Part shown: positions 1 to 8,864 of the stretch, piece after piece
How positions within the stretch are numbered: position 1 is the stretch's first letter
Layout: every line of letters starts with the position of its first letter
Source of the DNA: Actinomycetes bacterium
Lineage (GTDB): Bacteria > Actinomycetota > Thermoleophilia > Gaiellales > Gaiellaceae
DNA length: 32,737 nt
Assembly: GCA_030598925.1 (NCBI GenBank)
Contig: JAUVPB010000004.1
Span: 1 to 32,737, forward strand
Direction of reading: 5' to 3'
Position numbers and translations under genes: made by a program
The notes under the pieces: generated by a model
The model's input: only the letters and a program-made list of their open reading frames with translations
Databases searched by the model: none
Told to the model about the DNA's origin: nothing

Positions 1-354
1 CAGTCTCCCGTCGGTCTTATCGATCAGGGAGGTGAGCGAACGGCTCCGGGCAGCGGCGTCCTCGTTCACGAGCAGCGGAGTGACCGCGGCGAGATAGATG
101 GCGAACGCGCTCATGGTCAGCCCGACGATGAGAACCGAGCCTGGAAGCTCAAACCAGAAGCCGAGCCCTGTCGCGATGAGGACCACGGGTGCGAACGTCA
201 CGAGCGCCAGCGCGAACGGCGTCAGCCCGTGTCGCTGAACTGCGGCCACAGCGTCGGCCAAGACCTCGCCGATCGACCACCCTCCTCGGCGTTCGCGTCG
301 AGTGCGCTCGGCCGGCACCAGCTCCGGTTCGCTTCGCGGTCGCTCGTCGGACAC
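1..354 (-). CDS. Small two-helix membrane protein, 3' end outside window
   Basis: This frame is absent from the ORF track because it runs off the left edge. It is open from a GTG at 354 down to base 1 (118 codons). The first ~40 residues are charged and Arg/Glu-rich (start [11 protein letters not shown]). Two hydrophobic stretches follow: one around [20 protein letters not shown] and one around [20 protein letters not shown] charged tail (EDAAARSRS) comes next, so it looks like a small integral membrane protein with a cytoplasmic N-terminus. I see no family signature. The GTG has no good Shine-Dalgarno, so the start is uncertain. It diverges from the acyl-CoA synthetase at 445. Function unknown. 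Confidence 0.6.
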   Translation of the reverse strand, partial: MSDERPRSEPELVPAERTRRERRGGWSIGEVLADAVAAVQRHGLTPFALALVTFAPVVLIATGLGFWFELPGSVLIVGLTMSAFAIYLAAVTPLLVNEDAAARSRSLTSLIDKTDGRL

Positions 355-428
355 AACGGGCTGTTCGGCGCACCGGCGGCGACTCCTTCCGCGGTCGCGG
401 TTGCCCGCACCAAGCCTGGCGTCGCCGC

Positions 429-434
429 TACCGT
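429..434 (+). promoter_or_regulatory. Possible -10 element (TACCGT) of the acyl-CoA synthetase
   Basis: TACCGT fits the TANNNT actinobacterial -10 pattern and ends 10 nt before the ATG at 445. No convincing -35 is visible. It is one of several such hexamers in this window placed just before a start codon. Confidence 0.3.
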
Positions 435-444
435 TGTCAACGAG

Positions 445-2073
445 ATGCGGCCAGGCTCCTACGCTCACGGGACGTCGGATCTGCCCCTGAGTGGCGAGAC
501 GATTGGCCAGATGTGGGACGACGTTGTCGCGAGCAACCCGTCGGATGAGGCGCTCGTGTCGATCCACCAGGGAATTCGCTGGACGTATACCGAGCTCAAC
601 GATCGGGTCGAGCGGTGCGCGAGGGCGCTCCTTGCCGCCGGCGTCAGCAAGGGTGATCGCGTGGGCATGTGGTCGCCAAACAACGCTGAATGGATCGTCC
701 TGCAGTTCGCGACCGCGAAGGTCGGCGCGATTCTGGTAAACGTCAACCCCTCGTACCGATCACACGAGCTGGAGTACGCGCTCACCCAGTCGGGAACGTC
801 GCTCCTGTTCCTGGCAGCCGGCTTCAAGAAGGTCGACTACCGCGAGGTACTCGGTGCGATCGAGACGCCGGGTGTGAGGGAGCGCGTCCATCTGGATACG
901 GGCTGGGAAGAGTTCCTCGCCCGCGCGGATGCTGTCCCCGAGACCGACCTGCGCGAGCGTGAGGCAGCGCTGCAGTCGGATGATCCGATCAACATCCAGT
1001 ACACGTCAGGGACGACCGGTTTTCCCAAAGGCGCGACCCTCTCTCACCACAACATCCTCAACAACGGGCTGTTCATCGGGGAAATCCTCGGTTACGGGCC
1101 CGCCGATCGTGTGTGCGTTCCGGTGCCCTTCTATCACTGCTTTGGCATGGTTATCGGCACGCTCGCGATCGTCACGCATCGGGCCACTGCGGTATTACCC
1201 TCGGAAGCATTCGACCCCCGCGCGGTACTCGAGGCAGTCGAGCAGGAGCGCTGCACGTCTCTATATGGCGTCCCGACGATGTTCATCGCTGAGCTCAACG
1301 ACCCCGACTTCTCGTCGTTCGACCTATCGAGTCTGCGCACGGGCGTGATGGCGGGCTCGCCATGTCCGATCGAGGTGATGAAGCGCATCAGAACCGAGAT
1401 GCACATGGGCGAAGTCACGATCTGTTACGGCATGACCGAGACATCGCCGGTCTCGACGCAGACACTGCGGACTGCCCCGATCGAGAAGCAGGTCACAACG
1501 GTTGGGACCGTGCACCCGCATGTCGAGGTCAAGATCGTCGACCCGGAGACAGGGCAAATGGCCGAGCGTGGACAGACCGGTGAGTTCCTCACCCGCGGCT
1601 ACTGCGTGATGCTGGGCTACTGGGGCGACGATCAGGCGACCAGTGCGGCGATCGACGATGCCAACTGGATGCACACCGGCGACCTCGCGACGATGGACGA
1701 GGAGGGATACGTCAGCATCGTCGGCCGCTCGAAGGACATGATCATCCGCGGTGGCGAGAACATCTATCCGCGGGAGATCGAAGAGTTCCTCTACACCCAT
1801 CCAGCCGTCGAAGACGTCCAGGTCGTCGGTGTCCCGGACGAGAAATACGGGGAAGAGGTGTCTGCCTGGGTCGTCGTCAAGGAGGAAGAAGCTGTAAGCG
1901 AGGAGCAGCTGCGTGAGTACTGCCGTGAGCGGATCGCTCGGTTCAAGGTCCCCCGCTACATTCGCTTCGTCGACGAGTTTCCGATGACCGTCACCGGCAA
2001 GATCCAGAAGTTCAAGATGCGGGAACACGAGATCGCCGAACGCGATCTCGCGCCTGCCCACGACGAGCGGTGA
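445..2073 (+). CDS. AMP-forming acyl-CoA synthetase (FadD/ACSF2-like)
   Basis: Activates a carboxylic acid, probably a fatty acid, to its CoA thioester through an acyl-AMP intermediate. The 542-residue length is typical of the ANL superfamily. The P-loop-like A3 motif [12 protein letters not shown], the A5 motif YGMTETSP, the A7/A8 region with [11 protein letters not shown] and the hinge [16 protein letters not shown] are present. The A10 catalytic lysine motif TGKIQK closes the protein. The sequence [10 protein letters not shown] resembles the ACSF2 medium-chain branch. The ORF track extends to 229, but that stretch overlaps the divergent minus-strand gene and has no family similarity, so the ATG at 445 is chosen. 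The stop overlaps the Nudix start by 4 nt (GTGA), implying translational coupling. Substrate chain length cannot be read from the sequence. Confidence 0.93.
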   Translation: MRPGSYAHGTSDLPLSGETIGQMWDDVVASNPSDEALVSIHQGIRWTYTELNDRVERCARALLAAGVSKGDRVGMWSPNNAEWIVLQFATAKVGAILVNVNPSYRSHELEYALTQSGTSLLFLAAGFKKVDYREVLGAIETPGVRERVHLDTGWEEFLARADAVPETDLREREAALQSDDPINIQYTSGTTGFPKGATLSHHNILNNGLFIGEILGYGPADRVCVPVPFYHCFGMVIGTLAIVTHRATAVLPSEAFDPRAVLEAVEQERCTSLYGVPTMFIAELNDPDFSSFDLSSLRTGVMAGSPCPIEVMKRIRTEMHMGEVTICYGMTETSPVSTQTLRTAPIEKQVTTVGTVHPHVEVKIVDPETGQMAERGQTGEFLTRGYCVMLGYWGDDQATSAAIDDANWMHTGDLATMDEEGYVSIVGRSKDMIIRGGENIYPREIEEFLYTHPAVEDVQVVGVPDEKYGEEVSAWVVVKEEEAVSEEQLREYCRERIARFKVPRYIRFVDEFPMTVTGKIQKFKMREHEIAERDLAPAHDER

Positions 2074-2555
2074 CCGAGGCCGACGAGCTTCTCGTTGTCG
2101 TCGATGAAGACGATCGCGTGCTCGAAAACAGGCGTCGAGCCGAATGCCATGCCGACCCGACGCTCCTGCATCGCTCGACGCACGTCGTCGTCGAGTGCGC
2201 CGGCGGCCTGCTGCTCCAACGTCGCGGCTTCGACAAGGACAAGGCCGCGGGGTTGTGGGATTCGGCCTGCTCTGGCCATGTGCGGCCGGGCGAGAGCTAC
2301 CTCGACGCGGCTGTCCGGGAGCTCGAAGAGGAGCTCGGCATCGTCGCCGAGCCAGAGTTTCTCGGGACGTGCCGGGTCACGGGCATCGGCGAGACGGAGC
2401 TGTGCGGCGTCCACTGTCTCGTTCACGGCGGACCTTTCGTGTTGCGACTGCCGGAGCTTGCGGGTATCTGTGTGTTCGGGCGGGATGAGTTGCCGAACGA
2501 GCTAACGCCGGCTCTCGAGCGGGTGCTCGAATGGCTGGCTACGCGCTCGACGTAG
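2070..2555 (+). CDS. Nudix hydrolase, IPP-isomerase-like subgroup
   Basis: This is a 161-residue protein starting with GTG inside the upstream stop (GTGA overlap). The full Nudix box G-x5-E-x7-REL-x-EE-x-GI is present at about residues 69-91 (GHVRPGE, then RELEEELGI). The preceding LWDSACSGH resembles the isopentenyl-diphosphate isomerase / YfcD-type Nudix group more than the mutator type. Such proteins hydrolyse or rearrange diphosphate substrates using Mg2+ bound by the box glutamates. It is co-expressed with an acyl-CoA ligase, but no common pathway is obvious. Calling it a true IPP isomerase would go beyond what is visible. Confidence 0.85.
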   Translation: MTEADELLVVVDEDDRVLENRRRAECHADPTLLHRSTHVVVECAGGLLLQRRGFDKDKAAGLWDSACSGHVRPGESYLDAAVRELEEELGIVAEPEFLGTCRVTGIGETELCGVHCLVHGGPFVLRLPELAGICVFGRDELPNELTPALERVLEWLATRST

Positions 2556-2585
2556 ATACCGGTCGCCAGGGTGGCGCTTGCCGCC

Positions 2586-2591
2586 TAACAT
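2586..2591 (+). promoter_or_regulatory. Possible -10 (TAACAT) of the peroxiredoxin gene
   Basis: TAACAT matches TANNNT and would place a transcription start around 2598, leaving a short leader that contains the GGAGG ribosome binding site at 2616-2620. No clear -35 is seen. A small perfect hairpin (CGCCA-GGG-TGGCG, 2564-2576) precedes it but lacks a T-run. Confidence 0.3.
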
Positions 2592-2625
2592 GTCGTTCCG
2601 ACGATTCTCGACCCTGGAGGTTCTC

Positions 2626-3288
2626 ATGGCACTTCGGATCAACGACGTAGCTCCGGATTTCAGTGCGGAGACCACAGAGGGTCCCATCAACTTCCACGAT
2701 TGGATCGGCGACGGCTGGGCGATTCTCTTCTCGCATCCGAAGGACTTCACGCCCGTGTGCACGACGGAGCTCGGCACGATGGCCGGGTTGAAGCCGGAGT
2801 TCGAGAAACGAAACTGCAAGATCCTCGGGATCAGCGTCGACGCCGTGAGCGACCACGAGAAATGGTCGAGGGACATCCAGTCGGCCACAGGAAACGCAGT
2901 CAACTACCCGCTCGTCGGCGACCCCACGCTCGATGTGGTCAAGCAGTACGACATGCTGCCGGGCGATGCCGGCGACACCGCTGCCGGGCGCACGCCGATG
3001 GACAATGCGACGGCACGATCGGTGTTCCTGATCGGTCCTGACAAGAAGATCAGGGCAACCCTGACGTATCCGATGAGCACGGGCCGCAACTTCGCCGAGA
3101 TCCTGCGACTGCTCGACTCCGTTCAGCTGACGGCAGCCGAGAAGGTCGCCACGCCTGCGAACTGGCAGAACGGCGACGATGTGATCATCGTTCCGGCGAT
3201 GTCGGACGAGGACGCGAGGGAGAAGTATCCCGACGGCTGGGAGTCACCGCTCCCGTACATCCGGGTCGTACCGCAGCCTGGGCGCTAG
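2626..3288 (+). CDS. 1-Cys peroxiredoxin (Prx6 subfamily)
   Basis: A cytosolic thiol peroxidase that reduces H2O2 and organic hydroperoxides. The 220-residue length and long C-terminal domain (with VIIVPAMSDEDA and a YIRVV end) are typical of the Prx6 group. The peroxidatic cysteine is Cys45 in DFTPVCTTELG. One other cysteine, Cys64 in RNCKILG, is not at the usual resolving position, so an external reductant is likely. GGAGG at 2616-2620, five bases before the ATG at 2626, fixes the start against the longer ORF beginning at 2578. The gene is convergent with the phosphodiesterase; the two stop codons lie 3 nt apart. Confidence 0.95.
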   Translation: MALRINDVAPDFSAETTEGPINFHDWIGDGWAILFSHPKDFTPVCTTELGTMAGLKPEFEKRNCKILGISVDAVSDHEKWSRDIQSATGNAVNYPLVGDPTLDVVKQYDMLPGDAGDTAAGRTPMDNATARSVFLIGPDKKIRATLTYPMSTGRNFAEILRLLDSVQLTAAEKVATPANWQNGDDVIIVPAMSDEDAREKYPDGWESPLPYIRVVPQPGR

Positions 3289-3291
3289 CGC

Positions 3292-4908
3292 CTACTCGTA
3301 GCCGAGGTCGCGCAGCCGCTCGACGATCTGCGCCTCTTCTGCCGTGCTGTACGCGCGGTCGTCGTCGCCCGCGCGCGCGTCGGCCTCGACGTCGGCGGCG
3401 TCCTCAACGTCGAGGATCTCGTGGAGCGCCTCACCGTCCATTCCTGGTGCGGCGAGACCGGCGAGCGCGAGCAGCGTAGCCGGGAGCTGAACGATGCTCG
3501 CTCCGGTGGGGAGTTCGGCCGCGCGAATGCCCGGGCCGGCGGCGGCGAACACACCCGTCTGGCCGTGATGGCCCGAGTACCCGTAGAAGTTCTCCGGATC
3601 GAGGTGATCGTGCACGTCAAATGCCTGCGCCCACGTGCGGCGTGACGACTCGACGTGGATACGCTCGTCGCGCGGCAAGATCACAAGGTCCGGCGCCTTG
3701 TCGACGTGAGCTCCGTGGTAGATGTCGTCGCGGCGGTGAACCGCGAATGCCGGCCCGTCGCCCTCCGGGTGTGGGATCGCCGCGAGTTCGTCTGCGAGGC
3801 GCTTCGCGTAGTGCGGGTCGTCGCGAGCGCCGGACGTCTCGCCGAGGAAGATCTGGCCGCCGGTAGCGAAGCAGTAGGCGCGCGTCTTGGCGAAGTCGAC
3901 CTCGGAAAACACGCGGTCGGGACGCGGTCGCGGCACGCCAGGAACGGCGTCGAGGGCGGCTCCGTACCAGCGGGTCGTGCGTGCGAGACGCTGGTCGACC
4001 TTTGACGCGTAGTCGAGGCGCGTGCCCTTCCAGCCCTGCAGCGAGCGCTTCCTGTACTGGAGATGCCCGTTCTCGGCCAGCCACTGGTTGGCGTGAAAGG
4101 TCCAGTAGATCGGCTTCATGCCGTGATCCGAGAGCATCACGGCAGTGACCGGCTCCCCGAAGCGCTCCTCCGCCTCGTCGATCAAGTCGCCGCACGCGCG
4201 ATCCACGGCCTCGTAGATCTGCACGAGCTCGTCGCCGGCGAATGCCGGGTCGTGTGCCGGATGATTCGCGTCGAGTCGGTGGTAGCCGAGGTGGCCCGCG
4301 TGATCGGCGCTCATGAAGTTGACGCAAAGCAGCGACAGGTCGGGCTCCTGCTCGAGCGCGATCCGGCAGATGTCGGCGGTTTGCTCGACGTGCTTGTGCA
4401 GCTTGCGCGCGTAGTCGTCGAAGTCTTCCCACCAACGCTCCGACATCGGGTGGTGCGCCGTCAGGTAGTCCGGGTGCACCGCGTGCACACGCTCGCGCAT
4501 TCGCGGCGGCGTGATCGCTGGCTGCTCGGGTCCGCCGTAGCCCGTGACCACTACGCCGGCAATGTCCTCCGGCGGGTAGGTGAACGGGATGCTGATAAAT
4601 GCCGATCGAATGCCGGCGCGCCCCAGGTAGCGCCACAGAGGCGTTCCCGAACGACTCGCGGCGCTCTCGACCCGTTGACGGTCGCGGTTGGTGTTGCTCG
4701 CGAAGTTGAAGATGCCGGGCCCGCCCGGTTTCAGGCCGGTCAGGAACGACGACCACGCGGTCGGCGTGACCGCCGGAATCGTCGACTCGAGAGGACCGAA
4801 TGTTCCCTCGCGAGCCAACCGGCTCAGAGTTGGCATGCGTCCCTGCTGAACGAGCACGCTGATCAGCTCGTGATCGCCGCCGTCGAGACCGAGAACGAGC
4901 GTTCTCAT
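3292..4908 (-). CDS. Alkaline phosphatase superfamily phosphodiesterase/nucleotide pyrophosphatase
   Basis: A 538-residue member of the type I phosphodiesterase / nucleotide pyrophosphatase group, two-metal hydrolases of phosphodiesters or phosphomonoesters. The N-terminal VLGLDGGD holds the first metal aspartate. TPTAWSSFLTG (about residues 48-58) carries the Thr nucleophile. SDHGM and GHHGQTG supply further Asp/His metal ligands. There is no signal peptide on the chosen start. ATG 4908 is preferred because the family begins directly with this strand; the ORF's extra 63 upstream residues are unlike the family. It lies 67 nt downstream of the glycosyltransferase on the same strand, so it probably shares its transcript. 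The context of glycosyltransferase and sulfotransferase suggests a glycan- or lipid-linked phosphate substrate, but that is inference. Confidence 0.88.
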   Translation of the reverse strand: MRTLVLGLDGGDHELISVLVQQGRMPTLSRLAREGTFGPLESTIPAVTPTAWSSFLTGLKPGGPGIFNFASNTNRDRQRVESAASRSGTPLWRYLGRAGIRSAFISIPFTYPPEDIAGVVVTGYGGPEQPAITPPRMRERVHAVHPDYLTAHHPMSERWWEDFDDYARKLHKHVEQTADICRIALEQEPDLSLLCVNFMSADHAGHLGYHRLDANHPAHDPAFAGDELVQIYEAVDRACGDLIDEAEERFGEPVTAVMLSDHGMKPIYWTFHANQWLAENGHLQYRKRSLQGWKGTRLDYASKVDQRLARTTRWYGAALDAVPGVPRPRPDRVFSEVDFAKTRAYCFATGGQIFLGETSGARDDPHYAKRLADELAAIPHPEGDGPAFAVHRRDDIYHGAHVDKAPDLVILPRDERIHVESSRRTWAQAFDVHDHLDPENFYGYSGHHGQTGVFAAAGPGIRAAELPTGASIVQLPATLLALAGLAAPGMDGEALHEILDVEDAADVEADARAGDDDRAYSTAEEAQIVERLRDLGYE

Positions 4909-4975
4909 GCGAGCGCTGACCGCACGCGGCGCGATCGCAAACGCCAAGGCACGCATCCCGGGCGCACGGCTCGAA

Positions 4976-6112
4976 TCATGCCGCGCGCTGAGTCTGGTGT
5001 GTTGCGACGAGCTCGCGGTACAGGCTCTCGAGCAGCGGCCCCGGCTGAGGCAGCTTCTCGCGGACGACGCGCTCGTTCCGTCCGCCGTAGCGGGCACGCA
5101 ACTCGGGATCCGCCAGCAACTTGGCGATCGCCCTCGCCGTCGCGTCGACGTCTTTGACGGGAACGATCTCGGCGCCGTTGCCGTCCTCCAGCCACTCGTC
5201 CATCGACCAGGTTGGGGCTGCGACGACCGGGAGCCGTGACGCCATCGCCTCCGTCAGTGAGGCTGGCGTCGAGTCTGAGTCGGCGATGGTAACGGCCATG
5301 TCCGCTGAGGCCACGTACGTGGGCAGGTCCTCGATCTCAGCACGTTCGATTCGTACGCGGTCGCCAATTCCAAGCTCCTCGATCAGCCGTTCGATGCGCG
5401 GGCGCTCGGGCCCACCTCGGGCGCAGAGCAGGAGCCGCGCATTCGGAACGTCGCCGGCCACACGCGCAAAGGCCTCCACCAGCACGTCGACGTACGTATA
5501 CGGACGGAAGTTGCGCAACGACAGGACGATGAGTGCATCGTCGGGCCAGCCGCGCGCTCGGCGGAAGTTAGCGTCGCGATTGTGCACACCAAAACGGTCG
5601 GTCTCGGCGTACCAGATGATCTCCTGCATACGGCTCGGGTCGGCTCCGAGCTCGACCGAGGCCTTGGCGCAGGCCTGCGAGTTGACCACGAAGTAGTCGG
5701 CCGCCTGGATTGCCGCCTGGGCCCGCTTGCGCCCCTGGCGCCGCTCGTGCGCATCGATAAACACGTCGCGACTCCATGGGCTGAGGACGAACGGATGGCG
5801 GCCGGCCTGTGAAGCCCAGTAGCCGTAGGGCAGCATGTAGTGCCCGTGCACGAGGTCGATATCGAGGCGATCCGCAAGCGCGGCGATCGCCGGGCCGAAT
5901 CGCGCGCGCCGCAGGCCGGGGACGCGGGTGAGTGGCTCGAGCGTCGTCACGTCGTAGAGATTCAGGCCTTCCCGCTCCTCGGCCCGCTCGTTCATCCGGT
6001 TGCCGACGAGATGGACCTCGTGGCCGAGCTCCGCCAGCCGGCGGCCCCAGCGAATGACGTTGAGCGACCGGAGGTCGGCGACTCCAAGCAGGCGTAGTGG
6101 TCGGTCGGACAC
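4976..6112 (-). CDS. GT4-family glycosyltransferase
   Basis: A 378-residue retaining glycosyltransferase with a GT-B fold. The N-terminal acceptor domain opens with LLGVADLRSLNVIRWGRRLAELGHEVHLVG, including the HGHYMLPYG segment. The C-terminal donor domain contains LSLRNFRPYTYVDVLVEAF, IERAEIEDLPTYVASADM and the E-x7-E-type region STPASLTEAMASRLPVVAAP that binds the nucleotide sugar. It starts at a GTG (6112), not at the ORF-track start, because the family begins at RLLGVADLRS and a TAGAAT -10 sits 8 nt upstream. That arrangement suggests a leaderless mRNA. It diverges from the sulfotransferase. Donor and acceptor sugars are not predictable; a surface polysaccharide or glycolipid is likely. 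Confidence 0.9.
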   Translation of the reverse strand: MSDRPLRLLGVADLRSLNVIRWGRRLAELGHEVHLVGNRMNERAEEREGLNLYDVTTLEPLTRVPGLRRARFGPAIAALADRLDIDLVHGHYMLPYGYWASQAGRHPFVLSPWSRDVFIDAHERRQGRKRAQAAIQAADYFVVNSQACAKASVELGADPSRMQEIIWYAETDRFGVHNRDANFRRARGWPDDALIVLSLRNFRPYTYVDVLVEAFARVAGDVPNARLLLCARGGPERPRIERLIEELGIGDRVRIERAEIEDLPTYVASADMAVTIADSDSTPASLTEAMASRLPVVAAPTWSMDEWLEDGNGAEIVPVKDVDATARAIAKLLADPELRARYGGRNERVVREKLPQPGPLLESLYRELVATHQTQRAA

Positions 6113-6120
6113 AGCCGCGA

Positions 6121-6126
6121 ATTCTA
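6121..6126 (-). promoter_or_regulatory. -10 element TAGAAT, leaderless start of the glycosyltransferase
   Basis: On the minus strand TAGAAT ends 8 nt before the GTG at 6112, so the predicted transcription start falls on or next to the start codon. No Shine-Dalgarno is present. No clear -35 is visible. Confidence 0.42.
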
Positions 6127-6218
6127 GACACGCACCGCCCCTCGCCCAGCCCCGTCCGTGTGCGACGCACACGCGGCGTCGCACCTGGACGAGAGGAGTG
6201 GGCCGTGCGAGGCGCTGC

Positions 6219-6224
6219 TAACGT
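6219..6224 (+). promoter_or_regulatory. -10 element TAACGT, leaderless start of the sulfotransferase
   Basis: TAACGT ends 8 nt before the ATG at 6233, mirroring the TAGAAT arrangement on the other strand of the same 120-bp divergent spacer. There is no Shine-Dalgarno immediately before the ATG. Confidence 0.42.
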
Positions 6225-6232
6225 CCGGCGCG

Positions 6233-7183
6233 ATGAACGCTCGAGCCGCCGCAGTTCCGCGGACGCTGTGGGCGCGCGCGCGTCGAACAGCCAACCGATC
6301 GATACTGCAGCGCATCGAGCTGCTCGGTGCCGACGGCTCTACCGCCCCGCTCGAGCACAAGCCGGTTCTCGTCATTGGTGCGCCGCGATCCGGCAGCACG
6401 CTGCTCTACCAGTTGCTGATCCAGCGCTTCGACGTGACGTACCTCGGGAACAGGCATTGCGCGTTCTTTGGCGCGCCGTCGCTCGTCGAACGCTTCGGCG
6501 GTCGAACCGCGAGCCCTCCGATCGACTACGGGTCCAGGCACGGCCTGACGTCGGGGGCATGGGGCCCGAGCGAGTGCGGCCCATTCTGGTACCGCTTCTT
6601 CCGTAAGTCTCCGCAGTTCGTGCCACTAGCCGAGGCCCGGCCCGAGGACCTCGTGCGTCTGCGCGCGGCGTTCCGCGCGCTCGGCAACGCGGGCAGACGG
6701 CCGCTCGTCTTCAAGAACCTGCTGTGCGCGCTGCGCCTCGAGCCGATCGCCGCCGCGCTTCCCGAGGCGCGCTTCGTCGTGATCCGCCGCGACCCGTTCG
6801 AACACGCCCGCTCGATTCTCGTGGCCAGGATGCGCGCGAACGGCGAGGCGCGGTCCTGGTGGTCGGCCGAGCCGCCGGGGTGGGAAGAGCTGCGCGAGCT
6901 CGGGCCCCCCGACCAGGTGCTCGGGCAGATCGAGGCGATTCACTCGACGATCGACGACGCCCGAGAGGAGCTCGGGCCCGAACGGTTCTACGACGTGACG
7001 TACGAGCGGCTGATCGAGGATGCGCCGGCGACGCTGACTGCGATCAGCGAGCACGCGCGGGCTGAGGGGATCACGCTCGAGCCTCGCGGTGAGGTGCCTG
7101 CCGCCTTTCCCCGCACCGCGGCCGGCGAGCTGCCGCAGGAGCTCGAAGAAGCTCTGGTCGTGTCGATGAGCGCGAGACATTGA
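6233..7183 (+). CDS. Sulfotransferase family protein (PAPS-dependent)
   Basis: A 316-residue protein with the 5'-phosphosulfate-binding loop IGAPRSGSTLL at about residues 48-58. A 3'-phosphate-binding segment VVIRRDPFEHARSI lies near residues 182-195. Both are diagnostic of sulfotransferases that move sulfate from PAPS to a hydroxyl or amino group. The KNLLCALRLEPIAAALPEARF run between them also fits the family. The ATG at 6233 is chosen because the upstream extension in the ORF track shows no family similarity and a -10 hexamer sits inside it. The stop overlaps the next start by 4 nt (ATTGA). Next to a glycosyltransferase, the acceptor is probably a glycan or glycolipid (inference). Confidence 0.9.
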   Translation: MNARAAAVPRTLWARARRTANRSILQRIELLGADGSTAPLEHKPVLVIGAPRSGSTLLYQLLIQRFDVTYLGNRHCAFFGAPSLVERFGGRTASPPIDYGSRHGLTSGAWGPSECGPFWYRFFRKSPQFVPLAEARPEDLVRLRAAFRALGNAGRRPLVFKNLLCALRLEPIAAALPEARFVVIRRDPFEHARSILVARMRANGEARSWWSAEPPGWEELRELGPPDQVLGQIEAIHSTIDDAREELGPERFYDVTYERLIEDAPATLTAISEHARAEGITLEPRGEVPAAFPRTAAGELPQELEEALVVSMSARH

Positions 7184-8136
7184 CCGAGCGCGAACAGTAC
7201 GACGCGCTGGTAGCCGGCTCGCCCCAGGGGTCGGTCTTCAGCGCGAGCTGGTGGCTGGACGCCGTCGCTGCCGGCGCTTGGCAACCCCACGTGGTCGAGG
7301 AGGGCGATCTGATCGCGGCGTGGCCGACGATCGTCCGTTCGAGCCGGTGGGGGCCCGTGCATCTCGGCGCGCCGCTCAGCCCCTTCCTCGGGCCGCTGCT
7401 GCCTGAGGCCGACGGCGGAAAGCGGCGCTGGACAACGGCCGAGAAGAGCCTCGAACTTCTCCTCGACGCGCTCGCGCCGTACGCGCACCTCGAGGCACGG
7501 TGCCATCCGAGCTTCAACTACTGGACGCCTCTCGCGTGGCACGGCTTCTCGCAGACGACGAACTACACGTGGCGGCTGCACGACCTGAGCGATCTCGGCG
7601 CGGCCGAGGCAGCGATGCGGCCAAACATTCGTGGTGATATCCGCAAGGCGCGCAAGCAAGGCGTCGAGGTAACGCAGGAGGGCGTTGCCGAGTTTCTCGA
7701 GCTGCACGCCGCCTCGACGCAGGGGCTAGAGCAACTCGCGCTCGACACGCGACACACGCTCGAACGCGTCGATGAGCCGGCCCGCGAGCGCGGGTCCCGC
7801 CGTGTTCTCATGGCGCGCGGGGTCGACGGCAAGGCCCATGCCGGCGGCTACTTCGTCCAGGACGAGCGCGCCGTCTATTACCTCGCTGGCGCAAGTGACG
7901 CGACGCTGCGCTCGAGCGGAGCGACCTCCCTTCTCATCTGGACGGCGATCGAGTTTGCCGCCGAGTTCGGGTTGGCGTTCGATTTTGAGGGCTCGATGAT
8001 TCCGAGTATCGAGCGCTTCTTCCGCGCATTCGGCGGGGCGCCAACTGCCTACTCGGTCGTGCGGCACACTCCGCGCGCTGGCCTGCGGGGTGAGCGTGCG
8101 CTCAAGCGCACGCTACGTCGTGTCTCGCGACGCTAG
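7180..8136 (+). CDS. FemAB/BioF2-like GNAT-fold acyltransferase
   Basis: A 318-residue protein resembling the Acetyltransf_6 (GNAT, BioF2-like) / FemAB group, which transfers acyl or aminoacyl groups to surface polymers or their precursors. Recognisable parts are the substrate-side MRPNIRGDIRKARKQGVEV and the C-terminal GATSLLIWTAIEFAAEFGL followed by DFEGSMIPSIERFFRAFGG, where the G-S-M-I-P and F-x-x-x-F-G-G pattern is typical. It starts at a TTG within the sulfotransferase stop (ATTGA), so it is translationally coupled. Its TAG overlaps the convergent stop of the transglycosylase gene in a shared CTAG. The transferred group is unknown. Confidence 0.85.
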   Translation: MTEREQYDALVAGSPQGSVFSASWWLDAVAAGAWQPHVVEEGDLIAAWPTIVRSSRWGPVHLGAPLSPFLGPLLPEADGGKRRWTTAEKSLELLLDALAPYAHLEARCHPSFNYWTPLAWHGFSQTTNYTWRLHDLSDLGAAEAAMRPNIRGDIRKARKQGVEVTQEGVAEFLELHAASTQGLEQLALDTRHTLERVDEPARERGSRRVLMARGVDGKAHAGGYFVQDERAVYYLAGASDATLRSSGATSLLIWTAIEFAAEFGLAFDFEGSMIPSIERFFRAFGGAPTAYSVVRHTPRAGLRGERALKRTLRRVSRR

Positions 8137-8651
8137 CGAAGTCCGAGCTTCGCCGAGCAGGAAGGCCATGCACCCCAGCCGGCAGCTCGCCGAAGACGCT
8201 TCGCCGCACGAATCTGCTGGTACGGCGCTGCTTGCCACGCGAACTTGGGATAGCTGTTGCGGCGGTACGAGTTCCAGGTCTGCGGGTGGAACTGGAGTCC
8301 ACCATCGTAGATCGCGGAGCCGTTGTAAGTCCAGACGCCTCCCGACTCGCAGTCAGCGAGGCGTGTCCACACGCTGTCGGGGTGTGGTGTGAGCCCGCGT
8401 GCCTTCTTGCGCCGCTGGGTCCAGATGATCAGCGCCTCTAACCTCACTGCCCTGTTGTCGACCGTACGGTAGGAGAAGTCCGTCCTGTACATGCGTCGAC
8501 CGATAGTCCGGCGTATCTGGTTGGTCTCCTTGCGCAACTGGTCGATCTCCTGGACCATGGACGGTAGGGCGGGGCGACGAGCGTCGGCGTCGGCGGCTCC
8601 CAGCAACGCGCCGGCGAGTACAAGCGCTGCAATTAGTGTCGCCTTCCTCAT
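8133..8651 (-). CDS. Secreted Rpf-like transglycosylase
   Basis: A 172-residue exported protein. Residues 1-25 form a signal peptide (MRK, hydrophobic core, cleavage near ADADA-R). A charged stretch around 32-50 may be a short coiled coil. Residues 95-172 are a transglycosylase-like (resuscitation-promoting-factor) domain with WTRLADCESGG, whose Glu102 matches the catalytic glutamate, then YDGGLQFHPQTW and the closing GWGAWPSCS. Such enzymes cleave peptidoglycan and in actinobacteria promote regrowth from dormancy. The ORF track's TTG at 8654 is one codon upstream; the ATG at 8651 sits better behind AAAGGGGG. Transcribed alone. Confidence 0.9.
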   Translation of the reverse strand: MRKATLIAALVLAGALLGAADADARRPALPSMVQEIDQLRKETNQIRRTIGRRMYRTDFSYRTVDNRAVRLEALIIWTQRRKKARGLTPHPDSVWTRLADCESGGVWTYNGSAIYDGGLQFHPQTWNSYRRNSYPKFAWQAAPYQQIRAAKRLRRAAGWGAWPSCSAKLGLR

Positions 8652-8864
8652 CAAAGCCCCCTTTCGTCCGTGAAACCGACCTCGGTGGGCCGGGCTGCGT
8701 CGAATGTCGTGGAATCGCCGCTCAGATCGCGCCTGGGCGGTTGCGAGGCGGGAAACGACTCCTCGCGTTGTCCGCGGCTATTCTGCACGGCTTTTCCTGC
8801 GATGTCGAGCCGGAACCGCGATGCGGCACGAAGGTTTGACAGACAATTTCCGTTTTGTTGACGT
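8652..8864. other. 213-bp intergenic spacer
   Basis: This lies between the start of the Rpf-like gene and the stop of the HyuAB fusion, both on the minus strand. It should hold the Rpf promoter and leader. I find the ribosome binding site but no convincing -10/-35, riboswitch core or terminator with a T-run. Short ORFs here are shadows. Confidence 0.5.

Noticed and set aside
1324-2061. 245-aa minus-strand ORF inside the acyl-CoA synthetase
   Set aside because: A high-GC antisense shadow of a well-conserved gene, with no domain of its own.
2564-2576. CGCCA-GGG-TGGCG hairpin after the Nudix gene as terminator
   Set aside because: Only a 5-bp stem and no following T-run.
8652-8864. c-di-AMP (ydaO-type) riboswitch before the Rpf-like gene
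   Set aside because: Such riboswitches often precede rpf genes in actinobacteria, but I could not find the conserved core segments in this ~210-nt leader region.
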